Source of the DNA: Hamiltosporidium tvaerminnensis
Lineage: Eukaryota; Microsporidia; Dubosqiidae
Assembly (NCBI GenBank): GCA_022605425.2
Contig: JAKIMF020000004.1
Span: 62,001-126,000 of the forward strand
Reading direction: 5' to 3'
Length of the DNA stretch: 64,000 bases
The position numbers and the translations under genes were made by a program. The notes beneath the pieces were generated by a model. That model was given only the letters and a program-made list of their open reading frames with translations. It was not told the DNA's origin and did not search any database. This document shows positions 37,260-48,099 of the stretch, in pieces; the stretch's first letter is position 1; every line of letters starts with the position of its first letter.

Positions 37260-38183
37260 ATTTTTAATGATTTATAAAAAATGTTAGCTAATTAATATAT
37301 AGGTAAATTATATTTGTCAATGACTTCACATTGTTATAATTTTTCTTATTTGAGCAGATACAATTCAAGAAATTACATTTTCTCTTTATTATTTCTATTT
37401 TGGTTAATCGCTTGATGTTGAAATATAATGATCTTTTAGATTTTCAACTTCTTCTTAAATAATAAATGATTATCTATGTTGAGAAGTTGGCTTAAATTAT
37501 ATTATATCAACGGTAATATAATTTTAATATATCTTCTATTGATTAATACATATATTTTATATAACTATTTTTTATGATTTATTATTGAAACGTGATTAAA
37601 TTTAGATTTAACAACTTTGAATATAAAAATCAAAGATTCTATTTATCTCATAATACTTGTTTATTTTCCGAAAATTCTTGACTGTTTTAAAAAATTTCAA
37701 AACTTTAAAAATGTTGAAACTAAAAAAATTTCTAACCGATACCACAATCAAAAAACAGGCAGATGAGAATTTTGTTTCTTCTGAGATTGTGTAGATTAAA
37801 ACGATTTAAATTTTGAAATAACGAGCTTGAATATTCTTAAATTGATATTTTATATATTTTTTACCTAGAATTTAGATAACTTCAACCTTAATATTTTTTT
37901 TATGGCATATGATAAATAAAGATTAAAGCTTCTAAACCATTGATTTACTGTGTCTTATTTTCAGGTGAATTAATTTTTTTTCTAAATTGAAAAAAAAACG
38001 ATATTTGGAATCTTTATATATAAATCATTTTCACCAATTCAAATTTCACACAACCGATACATGATAATTAAGATTATTTAAATAAGATCAACTTACATGT
38101 AAAGCTCTTAGCCATCAAACTTTGTTTTTATTATATTATATTTAATTCGAGTGTAATGTATTATTGTTTTTGCTAAAACAAGT
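37260..38183. other. Gene-free A+T-rich region
   Basis: Between an R1 copy and the mariner element; nothing recognised. Confidence 0.5.
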
Positions 38184-38185
38184 AC

Positions 38186-38214
38186 TCCCTCTGTCCGGAA
38201 CTATGGTATACATA
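38186..38214 (+). repeat. Left terminal inverted repeat of mariner
   Basis: 29 bases beginning CTCCCTCTGTCCGG; inverted partner at 39861-39889 with three mismatches (positions 2, 9 and 17). Confidence 0.9.
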
Positions 38215-38434
38215 GTAAAAAAAACCGTAGATTATCGGGATATAAAAAATAAATAGGCAACTGTCATGACATTGTCATAGTAAATATTCATGACAATATG
38301 ACCTAAAATATTTGACTTTAGTAATATCATATTTAGTTAAAAACTTCCCGCTTAAACCCTAGTGTTTTTTAAGGTAAATAAAATTAGTACCGCTGCAAGA
38401 CGAATATGGAAAATGTGGAAGGAAATTTTTAAAT

Positions 38435-39815
38435 TTAGAAAGAAGAGATTCAAAATATAAACAGTTAACTAAAGAACAACGCCAAGGTATTTTAGAAAAA
38501 TTATTACAGCGGATGAAGGAGAATAAGTTAAAACACGTGCCATCAACGAAGTTCTTCTGCCTTTCAAGTTTCCTGTCTAACCGTTAGCAGAATTTGGCAT
38601 GCAGCAAAAACTCAATACAGAAAGGGTAAGATATGTGCCGATGTTTCTTCCAAAAAGAAAAAAAGATGCGGAAGAAAATCTAAAGACTATTCGAACAATT
38701 TAGCGAAAAAAGAATACACTATTTAATGTTCGAAGAAGCGCTTCTCACTCTTGCCTTTGCAATTTATATTCCAAAAACAACTTTGTTTGATATATTCAAG
38801 TCGGGAAAGTATATCAAGAGAATATCTTCTACAGTTAAACCAACTTTAACAGATAAAAATAAAATGAACAGATTGAAATTTTGCTTGTCTAAAGTAAATC
38901 TTGCTAATAATAGAGATTTGCTTTTTGATGATTTATACGACTACGTTCACATTTATGAAAAGTGGTTTTATCTAACTAAAGTTAAGCGCTCTTATTACTT
39001 AATGTTAAACGATGAAAAACCAAAGAGAAACTGCAAGAGTAAGCGATTTATTACGAAAATAATGTTCATGGCTGCACTAGCTCTACCACGCTATGATGCA
39101 CATCGAAAGCTTTATTTTGATAGGAAAATTGGAATATGGCCATTTGTTTATCAAGAACCAGCTCAAAGAAATTCTAAGAACAGGGTTAAAGGGACAATGA
39201 TAACAAAAAATGTGGAATCTGTTACAGCAGTACATTGCAAAAACATGATCATGGATAATGTGATTCCCGCAATTAAATCCAAATTTCCGCCAGCATACAA
39301 AAAGAAAACAATTTACGTACAACAGGACAATGCAAAACCCCATTTTTTTGATAATGATGCAGATATTGTCGCTCTTGGTTCTGCTGATGACTGGAATATT
39401 AAATATAAGGCGCAACCGGCAAATAGCCCCGATTTAAATGTTCTTGATTTTGGTTTTTTTCAACTCCATACAATCGCTGCAACATGAAGCTTCGCCACAC
39501 ACAATTGACGAATTAATAAATTGTGTTCAGGATGCATTTTATCAATTAGAAGCGAATACTCTCGATAAAGTTTTTACAACATTGCAAGCATGTATGGAGC
39601 CAATTATATTAGCAGATGGAGGAAATGGCTATAAAATACCTCATTTAGGTAAAGGAAAACTTCGTCCCGAAGGTCGACTGCTAGAAAAATATGTACTTTC
39701 AAAGAAGCATACAATAAAGCCAAATCAAATTTCGAGTGAACTTATTAATATTAATATCTATTTTTTAAAATTTTATATAATATTTATTAAAATGTTCGGA
39801 AAAAATGTAATATAA
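38435..39815 (+). pseudogene. Mariner-like transposase, broken
   Basis: DDE transposase relic. The N-terminal part reads LTKEQRQGILEKLLQ, then in other frames AINEV and FQVS.LTVSRIWHAAK (helix-turn-helix) and DVSSKKKKRCGRKS. From 38726 to about 39455 it is open: IPKTTLFDIFKSGKYIKR, NKMNRLKFCLSK, VHIYEKWFYLT, GIWPFV, QQDNAKPH and ANSPDLNVLDFGFF. It goes on in a third frame with NSIQSLQ to 39815. Frames change near 38537, 38560, 38715 and 39455; the last sits in a run of seven T. The second and third catalytic Asp are present with 39 residues between QQDN and NVLD, as in the plant DD39D group. The first, expected in VHIDEKWF, is Tyr here. So the protein is inactive twice over. Related elements are best known from plants and some fungi and oomycetes. 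Confidence 0.9.
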
Positions 39816-39860
39816 TAAACTTGACCTGTACATTTTTTGATTTATTTTATTTTTTCGCAA

Positions 39861-39889
39861 ATGTATACCATATTTCCGGATAGAGGGTG
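39861..39889 (-). repeat. Right terminal inverted repeat of mariner
   Basis: Inverted partner of 38186-38214, followed by the TA at 39890-39891. Confidence 0.9.
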
Positions 39890-39891
39890 TA

Positions 39892-40261
39892 TATTTTATT
39901 ATTTGTAGTTTTTGATTTTGAATATTTATTATATTAAATAGAGTCTGTCCAAGCAACAATTTATTCTTTATATTTTAGTCTGTTCTTATATATTTATTGT
40001 TTACTGGCTTGTTCAGTTTCCTTTTTGTTTATCTTAAAATATAACATTTTTAAATATCAAAATACCAAATTTTAATCTATTGCACTGAAATAATCTGATA
40101 GAACCAAAGAACCTTTAAAATTATATTTTAATGTATTTATGGAATTATTACCAGATTAGATAAATGAAGGCATGACAAATATATGGTGATTTAATTATTT
40201 TACAGCTGCGCCATAAATATTTTAGATATTGATTCATATATTTATAAATTAAAATCAAGTT
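39892..40261. other. A+T-rich spacer
   Basis: Between mariner and a LINE relic; nothing recognised. Confidence 0.5.
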
Positions 40262-40865
40262 TTAAGTACATAGGAGCGCGCCTAAAGAACGATGGTAAAA
40301 AGTTCATGTAATTTAAGAAAGAATAAAGGCGGGAAATAGGCCTAATTTTATTTGCAAAGCTTACTGAATCCAAATTTGATAAGTCAAAATCGAGAAATAA
40401 ATATATAAAACCAATGTTAGATTTATGGCCCTGTATGCTTCCGAAACATATGTGATAACTAAAAGAGACAAAATCATGTTAGATATATTTTATAAAAAAT
40501 ACTACGAAGAAAAACTAGTCTAATATTTACGAGTAAAAGGGCGTTTATTTAGAAAACTCAAGGTGTGTATGTGCTTTATCATGAACCTAATCTCTTACCA
40601 TGATAAAACATGATAGACTTTGATGGCTAGGGCAAGTAGAAAGCATTTTGTTTGAAAGAGCTTTCAGTAAAACTATTGCATCTGTATCTGATAGTAGGAG
40701 AATATAAGACGAGGTATATTATGAAAAATATGGTTAGATGATCTGGAAATGAATCTAAAAAAACTATTTGAGTCGCATGAAAAAATCAGGTACAGAATAT
40801 AGAAGAACGGAAGAAGATCGTAAAAATACCCGATCTCTTTATGGAATCTAGCACTGATGGTTTGT
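40262..40865 (+). mobile_element. LINE relic, second type (C-terminal part)
   Basis: Decayed 3' part of a non-LTR retrotransposon ORF2. Readable pieces, in shifting frames, are KYIGARLKNDGKKF, ALYASETYVITKRDKIMLDIF (the family wording is LYGSETW..TK.DE), HDRL.WLGQVES with one stop, ERAFSKTIASVSD, and WLDDLEMNLKKLFESHEKIRYR. These blocks lie in the C-terminal half of ORF2 after the polymerase core in RTE/jockey-like LINEs. It differs from the endonuclease-type LINE at 29963-30610. The upstream polymerase core is absent, so the copy is 5'-truncated or eroded. Confidence 0.75.
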
Positions 40866-41333
40866 AGTTAGTTTAAAATTAATTTTCAAATGTGGGTCTT
40901 TATGAATATTTTTATAATTATTAGATAAATATTGAAATAAATTATCGATGAAATAATAGGAAATCACGATATTCTCACATAAAATATTCTAAATCATTCT
41001 TATATTTGTATTTCCTATCAGAAACTCTGTTTTTTTATTCTAAAGAATACAATATTTCTTTTATCTTTGTATTCTATAATATTTTCTTCAATCATTTAAT
41101 ATATATATTTTATACTTTGATTACCTTTCTAACTAAAAAAAGGTAAACAGAATTCAAGCCAAAATAAAAATCAGAAATAATTGGTATTTCTTTGAAATCG
41201 TATTATTACTTTTTATTACTATATCTTACCTTTTTAAATTCTTATTTGTAGAGTCGTGATTGAATTTCATATTTTTGTGTTTAAAAAATTTTAAAATTAT
41301 TTTATTTATAATTCCAACATATATTTTACTAGG
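40866..41333. other. A+T-rich spacer
   Basis: Upstream region of RPF2. A TTG-initiated hydrophobic extension of the RPF2 frame reaches back to 41260 but has no ATG and is probably not translated. Confidence 0.5.
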
Positions 41334-41336
41334 CCC
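41334..41336 (+). promoter_or_regulatory. CCC start signal of RPF2
   Basis: GGCCC seven bases before the ATG at 41344. It decides the start: the open frame continues upstream to 41260 but holds no ATG there. Confidence 0.65.
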
Positions 41337-41343
41337 TTCTGAA

Positions 41344-42078
41344 ATGAAAAATTCTTCAACTGAACAAAAAACGTTGATATATTGTCAAACCAATTCTTCT
41401 GACTCATTTCTCAAAGAATTGGTACATCTACGTTCCAATACCAAAACAATTTCAATTTCTAAAAAGGAATTACATGATCATTTAGAAATTCAAAAAATTA
41501 TTTCAAAAAACAAATCTTCTCTATTTATAACTGGATATAAATCTAAAAATAATGAAGAAATATTAAAAATTGGTCGGTTATACAACAATGAAATAATAGA
41601 ATCGTTAGATTGTAAAATATTATCTAACAAAAAAATGAAAGATATTAATTATCATGGACCTATACCAGGTGTAATATATGGTATATTTTTTCTTGGAATT
41701 AATGATGAAAGATTAGAAAATTTATTTTCTGATATTTTTTGTCAAAAAGTTAAAAAAATAAATCGTGAATATTTCAATTACAATCTTATTATTTCCAAAG
41801 TAGAAAATAACAAATATGTTTTGAAATTAGTTAATATAAATAAAAATTTAGATGTGATTGATGTTGGACCGATTTTAGAATTTGAAATTATAAATTCTTT
41901 TATGTGTGATGATGATGTTTTTTCTGGATTTTGTGATCTTTTCTCAAGAAAAAAGACCAAAAATATTCATAAAGATTCAAATAAAGACAAAATAGGAACT
42001 TTACATATTCAAAAGCAAGATCTTAAAAATTTAAAAATCAGAAAAAATTATAAACGAGGAAAATTAGAAACATCTTAA
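41344..42078 (+). CDS. RPF2: Ribosome production factor 2 (Brix-domain protein)
   Basis: Rpf2 acts with Rrs1 in the nucleolus to bring the 5S RNP (5S rRNA, uL18, uL5) into the pre-60S particle. The 244 residues (family usually near 340 in yeast) contain one Brix domain. Seen: a TLIYCQTNSSDSFLKELVHLR start, SLFITGYKSKNNEEILKIGRLYN (yeast counterpart has SHSKKRPNNLVFGRMFD), a central IYGIFFLGIND, and DVIDVGPILEFEIINSFMCDDDVF, which parallels the ELEEMGPSLDLVLRR region that follows the Brix core. The basic tail ends KIRKNYKRGKLETS. ATG 41344 is the first in the frame and has CCC seven bases upstream. The shortened N-terminus fits microsporidian reduction. Other Brix proteins (Imp4, Rpf1, Ssf1, Brx1) were considered; the MGPSLD-type motif argues for Rpf2. 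Confidence 0.8.
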   Translation: MKNSSTEQKTLIYCQTNSSDSFLKELVHLRSNTKTISISKKELHDHLEIQKIISKNKSSLFITGYKSKNNEEILKIGRLYNNEIIESLDCKILSNKKMKDINYHGPIPGVIYGIFFLGINDERLENLFSDIFCQKVKKINREYFNYNLIISKVENNKYVLKLVNINKNLDVIDVGPILEFEIINSFMCDDDVFSGFCDLFSRKKTKNIHKDSNKDKIGTLHIQKQDLKNLKIRKNYKRGKLETS

Positions 42079-43074
42079 AATATATTTATATATCTTCATC
42101 TAATAAAATAATTCGTTATCTATTCTTTAATTCACATGTACTTTAATAACATTTTTTATAAGAATATTTTTATTCCAAATTAATTAATTTAATATTTTTT
42201 TATTGTAAAGTATAAAATCAGAAATAAATCTTTAAATGTTACTCTGTTATATCTATATTAAATAATATATAATTTGATTCTTGAATTATAATTACAAATT
42301 AATCTGAAAATTTTCTCCTAAAATTATATTAATCAGAACAATAAATATATTAGAAGTTATTATCAACTATAATTGAATTATTAAGATAAAACAATAGAAT
42401 ATGCTGTTTATCAAGCCAATAAAATAAAATATTTATGTGGCTAATAAATATTCAATGTATAGATTACAATAAAATAATATTAAAATAACTGTAATTTCTA
42501 TTAAAAAAATCAAAGTAAAAATTATAAATTTATATTTTTTTTTAAATTTTTTAGTATTTTTCGAGGAATAAAAATATTAAATTAGTCTGTAAATTGTAAT
42601 TTATTTTTGTTTTTTTAGATTCTTTACTCTTTTCCAATTTTTTTATATTTTTTTTATATTTCTTCTATATTTCTTTTATATTTTTTAGTTTAGTTCTATT
42701 TTTTCTCAAGCGGTCCTAAATTATATTTGTGGTTAAAATACCTTTAATCATTATTTCTTTCTTTTTATTACGGCTTTGAATTATAGAAGAAATAAAAAAA
42801 AATTAGAATATGAAGTAGAAGAATCAGATTATATATTTAATTTCTTAAAGTATTTTTTACTAAAGAGATTCAAATATTACATAAAATCTAATAGACTAAT
42901 ATCTATGTGTTATTAAAAGAAAATAAGAAAATATTTCTTTTTGCTAAAGAGATTCAAATATTACATAAAATCTAATAGACTAATATCTAAGTGTTATTTA
43001 TAGAAAATATGAAAATATTTTTTACAAATATTTTATAACGGATTTTTTATTTTTATATATTTTCTAAAATAAAT
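42079..43074. other. Spacer between RPF2 and PWP2
   Basis: A+T-rich, with a possible AATAAA polyadenylation signal near 42104 after RPF2 and an 84-base direct repeat at 42860-43027. No gene. Confidence 0.55.
42860..43027 (+). repeat. 84-bp direct repeat, two copies
   Basis: The phrase CTAAAGAGATTCAAATATTA starts at 42860 and again at 42944. About 65 bases from each start are nearly identical and the rest is similar. The second copy ends about 50 bases before the CCC signal of PWP2, so the duplication lies in its upstream region. Confidence 0.9.
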
Positions 43075-43077
43075 CCC
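43075..43077 (+). promoter_or_regulatory. CCC start signal of PWP2
   Basis: AATCCCATAAAA directly before the ATG at 43084; the CCC is six bases upstream. Confidence 0.6.
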
Positions 43078-43083
43078 ATAAAA

Positions 43084-45372
43084 ATGAACGAATATTCACA
43101 TTCCTTTTCAATACCGTGCAAATCAGATTCTAAAGGATTGTATTATAATAACAACAAGATGTATTTCACATCTAATAATTCTATATTTATCTTAGACACT
43201 AGTACATGGGAATATTCACATTTAATTTCGTTACCGAAACAACTTAAAAATTTAGTGATAAATAAATTAATTTTTACTTCAACTGAAGATAGAATTTATA
43301 TGATTGGTAAGAGAGGAAATGTTATAGGAACATTAAAAATAAATTCTTCTATTTTTAATATATCGCCATCTTCAAAATATTTAGCGGTTGGAAATAATAA
43401 TGTATTAGAGATATGGAAAATACCAAGTGAATATAATTTTACGTTGTTTCAATTGGAAAGAAGAATTGTTGGTCATTATGATAGAATTACAAGTATAAAT
43501 TATATAAATTCTGATTGTGTTTTAACTACGAGTTTGGATTGTACGGTTCGTATTTTTGATTTAAAAAAAGGAAAATCGGTTATTATTAGAAAATTTAGAG
43601 ATCCACAAATCAGTGCATATTTTGATATTGATACTCTTATTTTTGTTGGTTCAAGAGGAAAAATTACTTTTTTACGAGAAGTAACTACAATAAAATTTAT
43701 TTTAGATATTTTGGAAGGAAAAAATATTTTTGAAGAGGAGATTGTGGAATGTGGAAGTGAAGGAAATTTTAAAAATGATGTAATTATGTATGGAAGTGAA
43801 ATTGAAATTAATAAACAAACTGATGCAATAAAATTTAAAAAAGTGAAAAGGGAAATATTTAAAAATAAATTTAATGAACCAGAATTTGTTGATTTTACGG
43901 TGGAAAACTATAATTTGAGAAATAAAGAAAATCGAAAAGTAGGAATTTCAGAAACTTTATGTATTGGAAAAGATGTATTGGATTCTTCATATTTAAATGG
44001 ATCTTTATATATTTCCAGTAAAACAAAAGAAGAATATTTTTTAGTACAAATAGATGACGAATTCTTAGAAAAGAAACTTGAAACGGAATATTTTGAAATT
44101 TACAAATTAGAAAATTTTGTTTGTCTAAAAGGAACAAGCAATCTTTATTTTACTGGAATTAAGGAATTTAAATTGGATTTTCCAGATATTTGTAGTTTGG
44201 ATATTTATAGAAATTTTATTATTGTTGGTAGCAGTGACAACAAAGTAAGATTATATACAAATTTTAAACAATTAGGGCAATTGGAAGTGAATGGTTGTTT
44301 CGGTGTCCATGCGGCTGAAAAAGTAATTATTTCAGTTTCATTGAACGGCAAGGTAGATGCTTTGGATTATAAATTATTTAAATTTCGATCTTTTGATTTG
44401 GAAACAAAAATTTCTAAATCAGCTATTAATGAAGACGGTTCGATTCTTTTTCTTGCTGAGTACGAAACTTTTAATATTTTAGTTGTGGATATAAAAAGAA
44501 GTAAAATTATAGAAACTTTATCGGTTCATCAAGGGCCTATAACTTGTATGAAATTTTCAAATAATTTCTTATTTTCTTTATCTCTTGACAATTTACTTGT
44601 TCAATGGAATGTTTTTCAAGGAACTTACAATTCTTTAGAAATTCTAGGTGCTTCAAATTTTTGTATTAATAATCGTATGATAGCGGTTAGCAAACACAAT
44701 GAAATTCAAATTTTAGATTTACAAATGAATATTTTAAAATCTATAGATTTTAAAGAAAATATAGAAGACATATCGTTTTCTATCGATAATTCTCTTATTT
44801 TGGTAAGAACTAATGAATTTTTAAGAATATTGCATTACAAAACACATGTTTGTATTCAAAGTATTAAATTAGTGATTCCAGATAACACAATACCGATACT
44901 TCTACATTATTTTGATAAAAAATCATTTATTTTGGCTTTGAATGATATAAAAATCTATGAAATCAAATCTTTTGAAATAAATCCGATAGAATTGGAAATC
45001 GATACAACGTTTGAAAACTTACAGAAATATTTAAATGATAAAAATTATTTTTCTAGTTTATCAATTTCCTTGAAAATGAACAATTTTGAATTAATTCAGA
45101 ATATTTTAAAAACAATTCCACAAAAGGAAGTTGAAAATATTGTAAAACTATTACCAAGAAATTTAGTAATTATTTTAAGAAAAAATATAAAAAAAATAGT
45201 CAAAACAGATCCATTTATTTGTCTCGAATGGCTTAAGAATTGTGTTGTGTATCATAAAGGAACGTGTTTAGAAGGAAGTGAAGTAGATATTCTTAGGGTA
45301 GAAATTGAAAAGTATTTAGAAGATGGTTATCGAAATTATTATTTGGATGAGTTTATTAAAAATAAACAATAA
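43084..45372 (+). CDS. Pwp2/Utp1-like WD-repeat protein of the small-subunit processome
   Basis: Pwp2 (Utp1) is part of the UTP-B complex that binds the 5' ETS of pre-rRNA in the nucleolus and starts 18S processing. The 762 residues (yeast has 923) form two beta-propellers followed by an alpha-helical Utp12-type domain. In the first propeller ISPSSKYLAVGNNNVLEIWKIP, then IVGHYDRITSINYINSDCVLTTSLDCTVRIFDL, match the Pwp2 order (LQIWKTP, then GHF.DITSL, then LTTSKD). The second propeller has SVHQGPITCMKFSNNFLFSLSLDNLLVQWNVF. The end (about 640-750) has NLQKYLNDKNYFSSLSISLKMNN and CLEWLKNC, like the Utp12 domain. The acidic tail of yeast Pwp2 is missing. Utp12, Utp13 and Utp21 share this layout, so the paralogue call is less sure than the complex. 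AATAAA overlaps the stop codon region. Confidence 0.78.
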   Translation: MNEYSHSFSIPCKSDSKGLYYNNNKMYFTSNNSIFILDTSTWEYSHLISLPKQLKNLVINKLIFTSTEDRIYMIGKRGNVIGTLKINSSIFNISPSSKYLAVGNNNVLEIWKIPSEYNFTLFQLERRIVGHYDRITSINYINSDCVLTTSLDCTVRIFDLKKGKSVIIRKFRDPQISAYFDIDTLIFVGSRGKITFLREVTTIKFILDILEGKNIFEEEIVECGSEGNFKNDVIMYGSEIEINKQTDAIKFKKVKREIFKNKFNEPEFVDFTVENYNLRNKENRKVGISETLCIGKDVLDSSYLNGSLYISSKTKEEYFLVQIDDEFLEKKLETEYFEIYKLENFVCLKGTSNLYFTGIKEFKLDFPDICSLDIYRNFIIVGSSDNKVRLYTNFKQLGQLEVNGCFGVHAAEKVIISVSLNGKVDALDYKLFKFRSFDLETKISKSAINEDGSILFLAEYETFNILVVDIKRSKIIETLSVHQGPITCMKFSNNFLFSLSLDNLLVQWNVFQGTYNSLEILGASNFCINNRMIAVSKHNEIQILDLQMNILKSIDFKENIEDISFSIDNSLILVRTNEFLRILHYKTHVCIQSIKLVIPDNTIPILLHYFDKKSFILALNDIKIYEIKSFEINPIELEIDTTFENLQKYLNDKNYFSSLSISLKMNNFELIQNILKTIPQKEVENIVKLLPRNLVIILRKNIKKIVKTDPFICLEWLKNCVVYHKGTCLEGSEVDILRVEIEKYLEDGYRNYYLDEFIKNKQ

Positions 45373-45470
45373 AATAAATTTTAAAATAAACATTGAAAAT
45401 TCATTTATTGTAATACTTTTTATGAATAAATAGATTTCCATTTTAAATTCTTTCTTTTTATCTTTTTTAA

Positions 45471-45570
45471 TATTTTTTTATATTTTTTTATATTTTTTTA
45501 TATTTTTTTATATTTTTTTATATTTTTTTATATTTTTTTATATTTTTTTATATTTTTTTATATTTTTTAT
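45471..45570 (+). repeat. 10-bp tandem repeat, ten units
   Basis: The unit TATTTTTTTA is repeated almost perfectly ten times, starting 98 bases after the PWP2 stop codon. Only the last unit differs at its end. Copy number is likely variable between isolates and in assembly. Confidence 0.95.
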
Positions 45571-48099
45571 TTCAGTTTTTTTAATTTATTTAATATCAAA
45601 CTACATTTCTTTAATTACTAGCAAAACACATAATTATAAACAATTAAAGAATGATAGTTTATAATAAAATTATTGTTTTATATTTATCGTTTTTATATAT
45701 AATTTACTACTATTTTTCTTATTATTCTTTTATATCCTTAAACAACTATCTAAGTATATATTTTTAATCTTAGAAATAATAGTTTAAAATTTTGATTCTT
45801 GTTTGGTATTTTTTATAAAAATAGATTATATTGTTATATATGTCTGAGTAATGAATGATTTCTGTTCATTTACTGGCACAGCTGTGTTTTCTAGATTTTT
45901 ATTTAATTTAACTATATTATCTTTTGTAGATCAATAGAAATGGTTTGAAATATATTTGCAAAGCCTCTTTTTTGCTTTATAATATTATATTTAAACACAA
46001 AATAAGAATATTTAATCGCTTTTAAATAGAGATTGGGTATTTTTTGAGACATTATTTTTGAAACATTGGGTTGTCTATTTAGGCAAATCGACATGTTTAT
46101 AACAGACAAAGAGTCGGAATTTCGAATATCGAGCCTCATTTTTTAGAGTAAAGATAGATAGTTTTCCTGCTTTGATATCCCCTTTTTTTAAGACTTTTGG
46201 ATTTCGATGCATGTTATCTTCAAAATAATATTTAAATCTTCTGGTATGTGGTAGATATTAAATACGACATCCTACAAACCTATTGCTTACTTCATTAATA
46301 ACGAAATTATATTTATAGATCAGACATGTTTTGCTATAAAGTAAACGTAATTTAATGTTTTTCAAAATAAAAACCTAATATGTTCTAAATAGAGATTTAA
46401 GCATCACTTGATATCTTTTTAACAGAATGAAATATACAAATTATTTTTCGAAAATAAATCATCAAGGATTTATAATTTATATTCTCGTATTCAACATTTT
46501 TTGATTAAAATTTGTTACGAAATAAGAATACCTTTTTGTTTAAAGGTTCTTTATTTATATTTTTTTACAATCACTTTAGAGTTTTTGATTTCATGATCTA
46601 AAAGCCTTAGCATCTTTCGTGTATATTTTCATATCGATTGAGAAACTTATAAAGAATTAATTTTTTCTCTTCATCTTCAAAGTATAGATTTTTCCGGTAA
46701 TTTTGTTTTTGTAAATATCTAGGATGATTTAATTATATTGGTTCATATGTTATACAAAATTATGATTTTACTACCAAATCGTTATTCATATATTACAATA
46801 AATTATTGAATCCGAAGTTTATATTTATTTATATATTATAAATTCTCTAGCATTTGGTCGTATCTTCTATTTATCTATGTTACGGTATATGCTTTTAAAA
46901 GTTCTGAACATTCTTAAATGACTTTCATACTGTGAAATTTATATATTATTTTGAAACTTTTATATTATTTTTGTAAAACTCGAGTGTCCAATAGAACAAA
47001 ATTTCTGTATCTGAATTTTTCGATTTATACGCTAAATCCATTTCAGATCTATTCATAAGATATTTTCTGATCTGAACTCGATATGTTTTTTATTCCTTAT
47101 CATTGAACAAATACAGTATTTTTTATTTGCAGATATTCCGGTTTGTCAAGAAGTAAACATATATAATAGTTCTAATAGTTTTAATAGCTAATGCGCCTAT
47201 AAAAAACGCCTTATTTTCAACTTAGCCATGATAAGTTATAAAAAGATGTAATTATGTTCCTATATGCTTTAAAATATTCGTAACTCGGAATTTCTCTACA
47301 ACAACTAAAATTTATAAAGTATTACTATTTATTTAGAATTAGGAATTGTATCAATAAAAATATTGCTTGTATTTGATATGAATATAATTATTCTGTATCA
47401 TTATTTTTTTTGTGCGAATATTCTTGATTTACCTTTTTAGTTTCAAATTAAAAGAAAAACCAAAGATTTCCCCAAATAAGTAAATTGTTGGCAAATACCA
47501 CAATCTTTATTTTTTGCATCGAAAAAAAATATAAATGTTTTCTTTACATAACTTTAGGCGTTCTTTGTTTCATAGGGACCTCTTTCCTAGAGAACGTCGA
47601 ACGCCCTTTTTTATTTTAACACCTCAATTTTATTTTGCATTTAAACAATATATTCTCTGTTGAAATTTCAAATGATTTGAAAGTTTTGTTATGATATTAT
47701 CTGCTATTTTTCTTGAATACACTAGCTCAATATTGTTTTCGCATGGTGTAAGCCTTTGATTAATCTTGTCCAGAAAAATATAGATTTAAAAAATGATGTT
47801 TTGGAGGTTAAAAAACCAGATCTAAATTCTATTCTAATAATTGTCAAGTTATTCTTCGTTTTCTTGGGGATTATGTTAAATCCAGGATTAAAATATATAT
47901 ATTTGATTCTAGATGTATTTAGATTTATCGATCGGAATAAAGATCAGTCTCACGAAATAATTTTCTTGGTCATTTTTAGTTTCTTTTGGTCCTGAATTTG
48001 TTTCAAATTTTTTATAGAATGAAAGCAAATATATTCTTGGTTATTTCATGGGAATTTTAAAACATATGAAATCTACAAAATAGTAAAATTTTTTTCTAA
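45571..48099. other. Gene-free A+T-rich region
   Basis: Open frames here are short and show no protein character. A small inverted repeat (GGCGTTC near 47557 with GAACGCC near 47598) could form a hairpin. No RNA gene recognised. Confidence 0.5.

Larger units (their letters stand above)
38184..39891 (+). mobile_element. Tc1/mariner DNA transposon of the plant (DD39D) type
   Basis: A cut-and-paste transposon of 1704 bases (38186-39889) flanked by TA on both sides, the usual mariner target duplication. The terminal inverted repeats match at 26 of 29 positions and start with CTCCCTCTGTCCGG, the style of Stowaway/plant mariner-like ends. Inside lies a transposase gene in the expected order, from helix-turn-helix to catalytic domain, but in several frames. 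The ends are well preserved, so it could still be moved by a transposase made elsewhere. Confidence 0.92.

Noticed and set aside
47756-47995. 79-codon frame
   Set aside because: Hydrophobic chance frame without signal or homology; flanks are ordinary intergenic DNA.
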